Shown here one piece after another: positions 26,740-36,118 of a stretch of DNA of 64,000 nucleotides. Positions within the stretch are counted from its first letter, which is position 1. Every line of letters begins with the position of its first letter. The notes beneath the pieces are model-generated. The model saw nothing but the letters and a program-made list of their open reading frames with translations. It had not been told where the DNA came from and did no database searches. Source of the DNA: Bin25 sp026709415 (lineage in GTDB: Bacteria; Bacteroidota; Bacteroidia; Flavobacteriales; Flavobacteriaceae); contig OZ241330.1 of NCBI GenBank assembly GCA_965200045.1, forward strand, positions 2,542,001 through 2,606,000. The letters run 5' to 3'. The position numbers and the translations under genes are program-made.

Positions 26740-26813
26740 GGGGATGTAGCTCAGCTGGCTAGAGCGTTTGACTGGCAGTCAAGAGGTCGTGGGTTCGAGT
26801 CCCATCTTCTCCA
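26740..26813 (+). tRNA. tRNA-Ala (anticodon GGC)
   Basis: A 74-base cloverleaf: acceptor GGGGATG/CTTCTCC, D-stem GCTC/GAGC, anticodon stem TTTGA/TCAAG with loop CTGGCAG (anticodon GGC, reading GCC and GCU), variable AGGTC, T-stem GTGGG/CCCAT with loop TTCGAGT. The G3-U70 wobble that identifies tRNA-Ala is present. One acceptor pair (6-67) is U-U. CCA is not fully encoded (A73 is followed by CAG). Confidence 0.95.
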
Positions 26814-26928
26814 CAGTTTTTTAATCAAATTCGAGAAGGTTTTTGAAGCACACTTGATGATTGGTATGGTTTTGGTATATTCAAAATCATTTGCGATTGA
26901 TAATTACCCATTCCATAAATTGAATTTT

Positions 26929-27588
26929 ATGAGGTGTCTCCATGTTTGTCTATTCCTCCTCTGGGGGGCCTATGGATGGGGCCAAACTAATCTTTTTGTG
27001 CACCCTGAAGCTGAAACATATGTCAGTCAAACAAAAACAATGGCCATCATGCCCATCGACGCTTCTTTTTTCATCAATCCAATTGATTTCGCATCGCTTT
27101 CTGATAGAGATATTCCAAAAATTGAAAGAAAAATGGCTTATGAAATCCAAAAATCAATGCATTCTTGGTTTCTAAAACGACGAAAAAGAGGAAAAGTTCG
27201 CGTATCAATACAACCGACCATCCAAACAAATCAAATACTTCAAAACAACGATATGGATCCTTTGTTTGTATCCGATTTATCCGTTACGGAATTGTGTGAA
27301 ATATTAGGCGTGGATGCTCTTGTTGTTGGAAATTTGGAAACGGACAAACTACTTCCCGACTTTGTTTCTGTTGGGATTATTGCTTTAGAAATGTTCAATA
27401 TACTGCCCTCTTCAGATAATAATCCACCAAACAATTCAGCGACTTTATCGTTACAAATTTACCATTCTAATGGCGATTTAGTTGTGGATTATTTAAAACA
27501 TGTAGAAGGTCATTTAGGTTCTTCCCAAAGCTCGTTAATCAATAAACTAATGCGAAAAGCCACTAGGAGAATCCCTTACACCAAGTGA
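26929..27588 (+). CDS. Exported protein of unknown function
   Basis: This 219-residue protein has a signal peptide (MRCLHVCLFLLWGAYGWGQ). The mature part begins with a strand-like KTMAIMPIDASF. It later contains LCEILGVDALVVGNLETDKL, a pattern seen in lipoprotein-like proteins that share the LpoB/CsgG-type alpha/beta layout, but the match is loose and I do not assign a family. I place the start at ATG 26929; the frame runs back to 26536 only by reading through the tRNA gene. No neighbour suggests a role. Confidence 0.7.
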   Translation: MRCLHVCLFLLWGAYGWGQTNLFVHPEAETYVSQTKTMAIMPIDASFFINPIDFASLSDRDIPKIERKMAYEIQKSMHSWFLKRRKRGKVRVSIQPTIQTNQILQNNDMDPLFVSDLSVTELCEILGVDALVVGNLETDKLLPDFVSVGIIALEMFNILPSSDNNPPNNSATLSLQIYHSNGDLVVDYLKHVEGHLGSSQSSLINKLMRKATRRIPYTK

Positions 27589-27723
27589 ATGTTTTATACA
27601 TACCAACCTCAATGGTTATGACTTGTTCAATGAACCCATTTTTTCTATCAGACTAAAATCCTATTCTTGATTCAATAATCAATTGTTGTTTTATAACTCA
27701 AAACCCAATAGTCATTTTGAACT

Positions 27724-27745
27724 AAAAACCTGGAGTCTTTCCAGG
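27724..27745 (-). terminator. Intrinsic terminator of the two-peptide operon
   Basis: On the minus strand CCTGGA, loop AAGAC, TCCAGG (27745-27729) is followed at once by TTTTT (27728-27724). It begins 20 bases after the stop of the second small ORF. Confidence 0.75.
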
Positions 27746-27764
27746 GAAATAGGAGGTTTGAAAA

Positions 27765-27857
27765 CTACTTTTTGAAAAATCCCTTGATGGATGAATAAGC
27801 CAAGTAGGCTAGAAACGCTAGAGCAACATAGAGAACGATGAATCCAATAAAGCCCAT
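27765..27857 (-). CDS. 30-residue single-TM peptide (second of a pair)
   Basis: ATG at 27857 and stop at 27765 encode MGFIGFIVLYVALAFLAYLA plus a short basic tail (SSIKGFFKK). It has one strongly hydrophobic helix with a Lys-rich C-terminus, as in small membrane subunits or type I toxin-like peptides. It follows the first peptide after only four bases and is followed by an intrinsic terminator. There are no homologues I can name. Confidence 0.5.
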   Translation of the reverse strand: MGFIGFIVLYVALAFLAYLAYSSIKGFFKK

Positions 27858-27861
27858 GAAT

Positions 27862-27951
27862 CTATTTTAGGTGCCTTTCCTTGACTTCTATAATCAAAGC
27901 AATAGCCAGACAAATCAGCACACAAGCGATAAAAATATTTCCTATTCCCAT
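27862..27951 (-). CDS. 29-residue single-TM peptide (first of a pair)
   Basis: ATG at 27951 and stop at 27862 encode a peptide starting MGIGNIFIACVLICLAIALI, with a charged end (EVKERHLK). It has one transmembrane helix with Cys residues at 10 and 14. A TAnnTTTG promoter box stands just upstream (27985-27978). Together with the next peptide and the terminator, this forms a complete transcription unit of about 250 bases, which argues against chance ORFs. Confidence 0.5.
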   Translation of the reverse strand: MGIGNIFIACVLICLAIALIIEVKERHLK

Positions 27952-27977
27952 TATTTGGATTCGTTTAGAATTGTCTA

Positions 27978-27985
27978 CAAATCTA
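27978..27985 (-). promoter_or_regulatory. Candidate -7 element of the two-peptide operon
   Basis: TAGATTTG on the minus strand matches TAnnTTTG. A TTG lies 24 bases upstream, just past the usual 17-23 spacing. The first ATG is 27 bases downstream of the box. Confidence 0.45.
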
Positions 27986-28238
27986 AAAATTATTTTTGAT
28001 GGATTATAGCAAGAAAACATCAAACTACCAATAGAAGTCTTATTTGGAAGTCACTTGAAATCTATATTTGACAATTGACCTTTCAGTTGTAAACAAGAAT
28101 CTCGGTATTGATGGCATGGTGTCCATACCCCATGGTTTCTCTACTTTAGTGACGTAACCCTTTGGTTGAACCATTTGGAAAAAGATCTTGTTTCCATTGA
28201 TTCGTTGATTAGTCCAATCTCATGAACAGGCTTCAAAA

Positions 28239-31166
28239 TCAATCGGTTAAAGAAGCATAATAAGGTAATAACTCCTTTAATAATGGATTTAACCCACTAA
28301 AATCAGGAATAGTATTGAGTTTTTCTAATCGATCAATTTCTTTAGCGATCCGCATATGAAGTTTATTGTGTCGGTCGAATACGGGGACTGGGACTCTGGC
28401 AAGAGGGCGAGTATCGTAATGATTCGAAGAGGTTTTGGTTTGACGCCAAGCGGCTTGCATGATGGGAGCATTAATCACACCGACAAGATATTGTGCTTCC
28501 TCTTTTGACTCACTTAACAAGTAGTATAGGGTGGGGCTTATAAGGATATTTTTGCAGATTCTGCAGGATCTTAAGATGTTTCCAGAAGCATTATAAATCA
28601 CTTTAAGTCTCGAATCATCAAAGTTACAATCGGTTAATTCATTTTCTAAATTTCTTTTATAATTATAGTTCAGTTCTAATAAGGGTTGCGATTTATTTTC
28701 ATCCCTCTTTTCTTCATATTGCGTCTGACATCGGCTCCAACAATGATGAAGTTTGGGATATAGCTTTTTCCTTTCTAAATTTTCATTACCATATTTATCC
28801 ACAGACAGCATCAGTTCTTTATGTTCATCTAGCGGTGCGATCAACCACATTTCAGGTTGGTAATTCAAAGATTGACTTTCTATCAATCTTTTAAAGGTCT
28901 TATGGTTGATTAAGGGGATTAAACATTTGGTTTCAATGGTGCCGTCATAGCCACATCCCTGCCATCTTCCTCTCTTGCTTTTTGGTGTTAAAATAGTCGA
29001 AAGTCCGTCCCTCCTGTCTTCTTTTTTGATTACTTGATAGTAACAGTATGGGGTATAAATCACTCCTCTTTTGACCCTTTTTAAATAAGAAGATGAGTTA
29101 AATAACGTTTGACTTATTTTTTTTATGAATGGCTCTTTCGTGTAATCCCCACTATAGTGAAAAACTTCATGATTGTCTTCATGTTTTTTTTGATTCGTCG
29201 TTTCTCCGATGACCACACTACATCCATTGGGTGAATGATCAAATATTGGAGGCATCACATCGGTTAAATCCCACATTTCCTGATGCTGGACTTGAATGTT
29301 TGTCCAGTTTCCATCGCGCCATTTCTTCCATGTTTGTCCTTTTAATGGACTATTTGGCAATACCCACCCATATCTACCTTTATTTTGAGGTAAATAAAGT
29401 CTCGTGGTTCTGGTGGTAAATGCCGCTGCTAAATCAACATTAGCTAAATAACCTCGGGTTCTTGTATACACCCCTTCTTCATGTGCAATTCGTTTGTAAA
29501 CCGCTTTTCTAATCGCATCTTGAGCGTTATTTTGCACCAACCATGGAGGGTTTCCAACAATTCTTCCTACCCCATTCAAAAAAATTTTACTTAAATAAAT
29601 CCGATTTAAGATGACCCATTCCCAGACATGATTGCCTTGTTCTTTAAAAATTTTTTCTAAATCATGAAACAGTGTCATCGCTTGGTTTTTAACAAAACCA
29701 TCCATATTCTTAAACTCAGGAACTCTTTTTTGATTAACAATAGATTGATTGATTTCAGCAATAATATTGGAAAATGATGGATGTCTGTAGAGTCCATCGG
29801 GTATTTCTAGATTTGTTTTGGGGGTTTTAATTTCAATATGAAGCGATCTTTGACCTATTTCTTGTTCATTTAATGAACTACCAAGACAAATTCGATATTC
29901 ATTTTTATTTAATGACTCGGGTAATATTGTTCGTAGTGTTGCTTTACTCATTTCTACGGCAATCGGGTGTATATCGATACCATGGACCAATCGAGCGATA
30001 ATCTTGGAGGATTGATGGAGTTTATTTTTATGGGCTTTCCTTATTCTTTCTCGAATATAAATGGCAGATTGAAGTAAAAAAGTTCCCGACCCACATGACG
30101 GATCGAGGACGCCTAAGTGAGCATCATTAATCGAGTCTCCCATAACCAATCTGTAAGCTCTCTCTATCGATTCATCCAACCACTGATCGTCTAATACTTG
30201 ATGAACAATGTCTTTGGCTAAAAAATCAGGTGTAAAAAATTCGCCGAACTCCTTTCTTTGTTTTGATGGCGTTAATGTATGATATAAGTATTTTAAAACA
30301 TCTTGTGAGTAAAATGCCCATTGATACTTCTGGATTTCAGATGCTAATCTCACCATCAGCCTTCTCGTTTTTCGATGTTCTAACAACCAGGCATGAAATC
30401 CATTGCCAATGTATTTAACTAACTCTTCTTTTGATAAAGTAGGGTTGTCTAGATGCCCGATGATGATTCGTGAAATAGAAACAATAAATGAGTGTCTCCA
30501 AAAGATTCCAGCTTCCAAACAACCCGTGGCTTGGTCGGGTATCACACCCGAGTTTTTTAGAATGATACGCCAAATGCCAATTTTCGTTTGGTACTCCTTT
30601 TTGATTTCTATGTAATCGGATTCGATTGCATTTCTAATTTCAGTGAATATAGGTTTGAAATCTTTTTCAAGGAGGTTTTCTTTCGATGGTATTTTTATTT
30701 TTTGAATTCCATCCCAGCGTTGGTAAATATGGCTTTGGATGAATTCATTAATCCGTGCTGGGGTTTCCAAAACTCGATGGCTTACATTTCGAAGTTCTCT
30801 GTTAAAACGATCATAATCAAAACAAGCCCATTCACGTCCATCAGTAATCAACCCCTTCCAAACCACATCCTTCCCTTGATTCCATAATTGATTATCAAAA
30901 TTTGGAACCACCCCGTCAAGGTATCTTAATAATTGCCTTTTATTCACATCAACATGAACTTCGCCTCTTCTTTTGGCTTCAATAATGATTTTATTGGAAA
31001 ATGAAATTAAATCACACCGTCCATTGGAATTTGAATAATTCTGTTCCCAGTCATCTTCGCGGTTTTTGAATCGGAAGATACTTTTAAGTGCCGATTCTAC
31101 ATTGGCTTCGGCTTCATTTGTATGAATTAATTCTTCGTATAAATGTTTTAATGCTTGATTCATCAA
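28239..31166 (-). CDS. Type IIG-like restriction-modification protein (nuclease and adenine methyltransferase)
   Basis: This 975-residue protein combines, in order: an N-terminal PD-(D/E)xK-like nuclease (DLISFSNKIIIEAKRR near residues 51-66); a helical linker with EFGEFFTP near 307-314; the N6-adenine methyltransferase core with SAM motif DPSCGSGTFLLQ (near 353-364) and catalytic NPPW near 540; and a C-terminal target-recognition-like region. One chain that both cuts and methylates is typical of type IIG (Eco57I-like) enzymes, and also of BREX-type PglX relatives, though the nuclease domain favours the former. No separate specificity or restriction gene is adjacent. The recognition site cannot be read from sequence. 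The frame is intact. Confidence 0.85.
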   Translation of the reverse strand: MMNQALKHLYEELIHTNEAEANVESALKSIFRFKNREDDWEQNYSNSNGRCDLISFSNKIIIEAKRRGEVHVDVNKRQLLRYLDGVVPNFDNQLWNQGKDVVWKGLITDGREWACFDYDRFNRELRNVSHRVLETPARINEFIQSHIYQRWDGIQKIKIPSKENLLEKDFKPIFTEIRNAIESDYIEIKKEYQTKIGIWRIILKNSGVIPDQATGCLEAGIFWRHSFIVSISRIIIGHLDNPTLSKEELVKYIGNGFHAWLLEHRKTRRLMVRLASEIQKYQWAFYSQDVLKYLYHTLTPSKQRKEFGEFFTPDFLAKDIVHQVLDDQWLDESIERAYRLVMGDSINDAHLGVLDPSCGSGTFLLQSAIYIRERIRKAHKNKLHQSSKIIARLVHGIDIHPIAVEMSKATLRTILPESLNKNEYRICLGSSLNEQEIGQRSLHIEIKTPKTNLEIPDGLYRHPSFSNIIAEINQSIVNQKRVPEFKNMDGFVKNQAMTLFHDLEKIFKEQGNHVWEWVILNRIYLSKIFLNGVGRIVGNPPWLVQNNAQDAIRKAVYKRIAHEEGVYTRTRGYLANVDLAAAFTTRTTRLYLPQNKGRYGWVLPNSPLKGQTWKKWRDGNWTNIQVQHQEMWDLTDVMPPIFDHSPNGCSVVIGETTNQKKHEDNHEVFHYSGDYTKEPFIKKISQTLFNSSSYLKRVKRGVIYTPYCYYQVIKKEDRRDGLSTILTPKSKRGRWQGCGYDGTIETKCLIPLINHKTFKRLIESQSLNYQPEMWLIAPLDEHKELMLSVDKYGNENLERKKLYPKLHHCWSRCQTQYEEKRDENKSQPLLELNYNYKRNLENELTDCNFDDSRLKVIYNASGNILRSCRICKNILISPTLYYLLSESKEEAQYLVGVINAPIMQAAWRQTKTSSNHYDTRPLARVPVPVFDRHNKLHMRIAKEIDRLEKLNTIPDFSGLNPLLKELLPYYASLTD

Positions 31167-31739
31167 ATGTTCATTGATTCGATAAATAGATGACCAGTAG
31201 ATTAAAAGTTTGCCTTATATTCTAGAATAACTGGAGTTCTTTGGTCTATTAAATCCATCCTATTACATATGATATCCTCCAAAATTCCACATAGCGATCG
31301 AAGTGTCTTCTGTTCATGCAATATCTATTTCCTGTACAACTCTCTTTTATTCGGCAAAAAAATCATTCGATTGCATTCGTATAGATTTCAGTACCCACGT
31401 GGTGTTGAATGCCATGCAAGATACAAGAATGAATTTGTTTTCAATAGGTGTCAACTTCATGTTTACTAGTCTTGCTATACAAATCTCCCACAGTTTGATG
31501 AGTTATCTCTATATCCACGGATTAATTGTCTTCATGTCTCCATCTTGGGTTGGTGTGTCACTACTTGGTTTTATGGTTTAAGAAATGGTGAAGGTCATCC
31601 TTAGAATCGAGTTTTTTAATATCTGATTATTTATTTTTATCCCAATGTAACAAATCAGCATCAAAATAGGTTTTGATTTACGAAATAACATAGCAAGCCT
31701 ATTGTTTCCTTTGAACAAGATTCCTATCTCCATTCCAAA
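31167..31739. other. Intergenic stretch without a supported gene
   Basis: This is the divergent region between the restriction-modification gene and the ABC export operon. The short frames present lack protein-like composition. It probably holds both promoters, but I find no good TTG/TAnnTTTG pair on either strand. Confidence 0.6.
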
Positions 31740-32435
31740 ATGATTAAGCTTGAAGATGTTCACAAGTCCTATAAAATGGGGAACTCGTCTCTCCATGTTC
31801 TCAAAGGAATCAATTTTGAGGTCGAAAGTGGTGAGTTAGTGGCCATCATGGGCTCTTCTGGGTCTGGAAAATCGACTTTGTTAAATATATTGGGAATGCT
31901 CGATGTGGCCGATAAAGGGCTTTATGAACTGGATGGAATACCAATAAAAAAATTAAATGAAAAAAAAGCAGCTCGCTATCGCAATGATTTTTTGGGCTTT
32001 GTTTTTCAATCTTTTAATTTAATTAATTATAAAAATGCACTTGAAAATGTGGCTCTTCCCCTCTATTATCGAGGTGTAGGACGTAGAGAAAGACAAAAAA
32101 CGGCGATGGAACTTTTGGAAAGAGTGGGATTAAAGCCTTGGGCAAAACACTTACCTAATGAATTATCAGGAGGGCAAAAGCAACGAGTGGCCATTGCCCG
32201 AGCTCTTGTTTCAAAACCTAAAGTGGTTTTGGCAGACGAACCCACTGGAGCCCTCGATAGTAAAACTTCTTATGAAGTGATGGAGTTGATAAAAGAAATC
32301 AATCATGAAGGAAAAACCATTTTAGTCGTGACTCACGAAAGAGATATTTCCCAAATGTGCAAACGAATCATCAGATTACGAGATGGTGAAATCAACGAGG
32401 ATTACTTGACTTCAAACGGCGCTGTCAATAATTAA
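31740..32435 (+). CDS. MacB/LolD-type ABC transporter ATP-binding protein
   Basis: This 231-residue ATPase has Walker A GSSGSGKS (38-45), a Q-loop in FVFQSFNLI, the signature LSGGQKQRVAIARAL and Walker B VLADEPTGALDS with the THE switch His. The GALDS form is typical of the MacB/LolD class that drives mechanotransmission across the envelope rather than substrate passage through a channel. It heads a five-gene operon with two FtsX-like permeases, an adaptor and a TolC protein. Confidence 0.95.
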   Translation: MIKLEDVHKSYKMGNSSLHVLKGINFEVESGELVAIMGSSGSGKSTLLNILGMLDVADKGLYELDGIPIKKLNEKKAARYRNDFLGFVFQSFNLINYKNALENVALPLYYRGVGRRERQKTAMELLERVGLKPWAKHLPNELSGGQKQRVAIARALVSKPKVVLADEPTGALDSKTSYEVMELIKEINHEGKTILVVTHERDISQMCKRIIRLRDGEINEDYLTSNGAVNN

Positions 32436-32443
32436 ACCCTTTC

Positions 32444-33676
32444 ATGTTTGATCGAGACCGTTGGGTTGAAATATTTGAAACCATCCAAAAAAATAAACTG
32501 AGAACGGTTCTATCAGGATTTACGGTTGCTTTGGGGATTTTCATATTTGTCATCCTCTATGGACTGGGGAATGGCTTGAAAAACACTTTTCAGCAGTTTT
32601 TTCTCGACGATGCAGAAAATGTGCTTTTTGTTCGACCAGGGCGCACATCAATCCCTTACAAGGGCTACAAGTCAGGACGTCGAATAGAGTTTGATAATGC
32701 TGATATTGTGGATATCAAAGAAAATTTCGATGACTATATTGAATACATCACGCCACGTATTTTTTCCTCCGTAACGGCTACTTATAAAACCGAAAGTGAA
32801 AATTATTCCAACATCAGTGTTGGCCCTGATCATCAATACATTGAAAAAACCATCATGATGTATGGTCGTTATATCAATCAACAAGATTTGATGAACAAAG
32901 AAAAGTATGCGGTTGTTGGCCGATTGGTGGCTTTGGATTTATTCGGTCAACTCAATAACGTTGTCGGTCATTATATCGATTTAAATGGTTTTACCTATAA
33001 AATCATTGGTGTTTTTCAAGATAGTGGTGGGGATAATGTGGAACGAACGATTTACACGCCATACACCACCCAACAACTCCTCAATAAAAGCACCGATAAA
33101 ATCAGCATGTTTGCTGTCACTTTTCGTCAAGAATTAGGCCATGCGGGTTCCATAAAGTTTGAAAATGATCTCAGAAAATTTTTGAAAGAGAAAAAAAATA
33201 TTTCTCCTAGAGATCCCCGTGGCCTATGGATCAATAATCTAGCGGATCAATTGAGACAAAACCAACGATTTGCTAGTGTACTTCAAACGATTGTCAGCGT
33301 TGTCGGAATTGGAACTCTGATGGCTGGGATCATTGGAATTTCTAATATCATGGTTTTTGTCGTCAAAGAACGCACCAAAGAATTGGGTATCCGCAAAGCT
33401 CTTGGGGCCTCTCCAAGAAGTGTCATTGCTATGGTATTACAAGAGTCCATTTTAATCACAACATTTTCAGGATATATTGGATTGTTTCTGGGCATTTTAA
33501 CACTTTCTAGCATGGGGGATCGATTGGATGAATACTTTATAACCAATCCCTATATCAATTTAAATACAGCCCTATTTGCCACCGTCGTGTTGATTGTCTG
33601 TGGAGGAATTGCCGGTTATATTCCAGCCAAAAGAGCGGCTTCTATCAAACCCATTGTTGCCTTGAGAAATGGGTAG
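32444..33676 (+). CDS. MacB/FtsX-family ABC transporter permease, first copy
   Basis: This 410-residue permease has the MacB layout: one N-terminal TM helix (about 20-45), a large periplasmic MacB_PCD domain (about 50-270), then three TM helices. The conserved cytoplasmic segment VKERTKELGIRKALGASPRS sits near 308-327, and IPAKRAASIKPIVALR at the C-terminus. It begins eight bases after the ATPase stop. It is paired with a second, similar permease, so the transporter is probably a heterodimer. Confidence 0.94.
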   Translation: MFDRDRWVEIFETIQKNKLRTVLSGFTVALGIFIFVILYGLGNGLKNTFQQFFLDDAENVLFVRPGRTSIPYKGYKSGRRIEFDNADIVDIKENFDDYIEYITPRIFSSVTATYKTESENYSNISVGPDHQYIEKTIMMYGRYINQQDLMNKEKYAVVGRLVALDLFGQLNNVVGHYIDLNGFTYKIIGVFQDSGGDNVERTIYTPYTTQQLLNKSTDKISMFAVTFRQELGHAGSIKFENDLRKFLKEKKNISPRDPRGLWINNLADQLRQNQRFASVLQTIVSVVGIGTLMAGIIGISNIMVFVVKERTKELGIRKALGASPRSVIAMVLQESILITTFSGYIGLFLGILTLSSMGDRLDEYFITNPYINLNTALFATVVLIVCGGIAGYIPAKRAASIKPIVALRNG

Positions 33677-34943
33677 CCTAAGAGTTATTTTCGACCTGGA
33701 TACTTGGCAGGAAATTTTCGGTTCTATTAGTAATAATAAGACCAGAACAGCCATCACCATTGTCGGTGTTTTGTGGGGAGTGTTTATTTATATTGCTTTA
33801 TCTGGTTCAGCCAAAGGATTGGACAATGGTTTTGAAAGGATGTTTCAAGACATTGCTATGAACTCCATGTTTGTATGGGCTCAATCAACTAGCATACCCT
33901 ATGAAGGGTTTAAAATAGGACGGCCCATTGAATTAAAAATATCTGATGTTGAATACTTAAGAAGGCAAATCCCTGAAATTCAATTCATCGCTCCGAGACA
34001 TAATCGAGGCATTTTCGGGACTTCTGCAGCAACGGTCAAACGAAACAATCAATCCAATAACTATAACATCTATGGCGATTTTCCAGAATTCACCAAAATA
34101 GCCACCAAACGAATCTTTGAAAATGGCCGATTCATCAACGATCAAGACATCATCAATGCCCGAAAAGTGGCTGTCATTGGGGAGCAAACGGCCGAAGAGT
34201 TATTTGAAAAAGGAGAAGATCCCATTGGAGAGTATATTCAAATTGACAATATCTATTTTCAAGTCATTGGCGTTCACAAATTTGTTCCCGGTGGTGGTTT
34301 TGAACAAGCCGGAGATATTTTCATCCCATTTGAAACATTTCGAAAGATATACAATACAGGGGATTCTGTTGGGTGGTTTTCTATCGCGGCTTACGATGAT
34401 GTGGATGTTGTCAAAGTAGAAGAAGCTATTCTCTATGCACTGAAAAGAAAGCATCGGGTGTCTCCCGATGACAATAGAGCTTTTGGATCTTTCAATCTCG
34501 GTGAAGCTTTTAACCAAATCATGGGGTTTGCCAATGGAATGACCTTTATTTCACTTATAGTGGGGATTGCTACACTACTTGCCGGAGTCATCGGTATTGG
34601 TAATATTTCTTTGATATCGGTTAAAGAACGTACCAAAGAAATTGGTATCCGTAGAGCTATCGGTGCCACACCAGGAGAAGTCAAAGTTCAAATCATCATT
34701 GAAAATGTCTTTTTGACCCTTATTGCTGGGGCTCTGGGTGTTGTTATGGGAGCCGGTGTGTTAGCCATCATCAATTTGGTCACACAAAATCTTGAAGATT
34801 TTCCTTACACCAATCCTACCGTACCACTAATCTATTTATTTGGAGTGGTGGTTTTAATGGTTTTATTGAGCACATTGATAGGGTTGATACCAGCGCAAAG
34901 AGCCGTCAGTATCCGTCCCATCGATGCTCTCAGAGAGGAATGA
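33669..34943 (+). CDS. MacB/FtsX-family ABC transporter permease, second copy
   Basis: This 424-residue paralogue of the preceding permease has the same topology. It carries VKERTKEIGIRRAIGATPGE as the coupling segment and ends in IPAQRAVSIRPIDALREE. It overlaps the first permease by eight bases, which implies translational coupling. Two distinct permeases with one ATPase suggest an asymmetric MacB-like pump exporting peptides, lipids or macrolide-like molecules; the substrate cannot be told. Confidence 0.94.
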   Translation: MGSLRVIFDLDTWQEIFGSISNNKTRTAITIVGVLWGVFIYIALSGSAKGLDNGFERMFQDIAMNSMFVWAQSTSIPYEGFKIGRPIELKISDVEYLRRQIPEIQFIAPRHNRGIFGTSAATVKRNNQSNNYNIYGDFPEFTKIATKRIFENGRFINDQDIINARKVAVIGEQTAEELFEKGEDPIGEYIQIDNIYFQVIGVHKFVPGGGFEQAGDIFIPFETFRKIYNTGDSVGWFSIAAYDDVDVVKVEEAILYALKRKHRVSPDDNRAFGSFNLGEAFNQIMGFANGMTFISLIVGIATLLAGVIGIGNISLISVKERTKEIGIRRAIGATPGEVKVQIIIENVFLTLIAGALGVVMGAGVLAIINLVTQNLEDFPYTNPTVPLIYLFGVVVLMVLLSTLIGLIPAQRAVSIRPIDALREE

Positions 34944-34971
34944 TATAAATAAACATTAAAAAAGTTCTGTC

Positions 34972-36096
34972 ATGAAATTGATTTATAAAATCTTGTTTGG
35001 AGTACTAGGCGTATTGGTCATGCTGGCCATTGCCTATTTTGTTAAAACCAATAGCAAAACCTCTATTGTTTTTGATACCGAAAATCCAACCATAACATCC
35101 ATTGAAAGAAAAACGGTGGTTACCGGTAAAGTAGTTCCTGAAGATGAAGTTGAAATCAAACCACAGATTTCGGGGATCATCGATCAACTATATGTTGAAG
35201 AAGGTGATTTGGTAGAAACTGGTCAATTATTAGCTACCGTAAAAGTCGTGCCTAACGAACAGAGTTTGAATTCTGCTAGAGGGCGTGTTAATAACGCTAG
35301 AGTTGAACTACGCAATGCCGAAATCGAATACAACAGAAGCAAAGATCTTTTTGAAAAAGAAATCGTTTCACGACAGGAATATGAAAGTGCTGAATTGAGG
35401 TACCAAAGAGCACAAAATGATCTGAATAATGTCTCTAGTGATTTACGTATCATTCAATTGGGAACCGCCGGAGGATCAAGATCGGCCAACACCAATATCC
35501 GTTCCACAATCACCGGTACGGTACTTCAAATTCCTATAAAAGAAGGGGATCAAGTGATTGAAAGTAACACCTTTAATGATGGTACCACGATCGCCACGAT
35601 TGCTGATCTTAATAAAATCATTTTTGAAGGTCAAGTGGATGAAGCAGAGGTTGGAAAACTAGAAATTGGTATGGACCTCCGTGTTAATTTAGGAGCTATT
35701 GAGGGTCATGACTTTGAGGCTACTTTAAAGTTCATCGCTCCCAAAGGAATCGAAGAACAAGGGGCCGTGCAATTCAAAATCGAAGGGGATGTTTTTTTAA
35801 ATGATAGTCTATTTGTCAGAGCTGGCTATAGTGCCAATGCATCACTAACCTTAGAACGAAAAGATAGCATTATGGCCATATCAGAAGCTTTACTACGTTT
35901 TGATCGAGAAACCGAACAGGCTTATGTGGAAATTGAAATTGGCGATCAACGATACGAAAGACGCGACGTGGAATTGGGGATATCCGATGGGATCATGGTC
36001 GAAATTTTAAAAGGTGTGGAAATGGAAGACAATATTAAAATTTGGAATAAAACCGAAAAAAGAAAAATTGGTGAAAACGATCAAGAATCTGATTAA
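34972..36096 (+). CDS. Periplasmic adaptor (HlyD/MacA family)
   Basis: This 374-residue membrane-fusion protein has an N-terminal TM anchor (about 5-24) and a split lipoyl/biotinyl-like domain (VKPQISGIIDQLYVEEGD-type sequence near 62-80, and TGTVLQIPIKEGDQV near 182-196). An alpha-helical hairpin at about 95-160 and beta-barrel domains complete it. It bridges the inner-membrane pump and the TolC protein encoded next. Spacing to the upstream permease is 28 bases. Confidence 0.93.
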   Translation: MKLIYKILFGVLGVLVMLAIAYFVKTNSKTSIVFDTENPTITSIERKTVVTGKVVPEDEVEIKPQISGIIDQLYVEEGDLVETGQLLATVKVVPNEQSLNSARGRVNNARVELRNAEIEYNRSKDLFEKEIVSRQEYESAELRYQRAQNDLNNVSSDLRIIQLGTAGGSRSANTNIRSTITGTVLQIPIKEGDQVIESNTFNDGTTIATIADLNKIIFEGQVDEAEVGKLEIGMDLRVNLGAIEGHDFEATLKFIAPKGIEEQGAVQFKIEGDVFLNDSLFVRAGYSANASLTLERKDSIMAISEALLRFDRETEQAYVEIEIGDQRYERRDVELGISDGIMVEILKGVEMEDNIKIWNKTEKRKIGENDQESD

Positions 36097-36118
36097 TGCA
36101 TACCGTACTTTAAACTTC

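Noticed and set aside
26536..26928. Upstream extension of the exported-protein frame at 26929-27588
   Set aside because: It reads through the whole tRNA-Ala gene and the end of the LpxR-like gene; ATG 26929 opens a proper signal peptide.
31303..31581. 92-codon plus-strand frame upstream of the ABC operon
   Set aside because: Composition is not protein-like, it overlaps other frames, and no start or promoter signal supports it.
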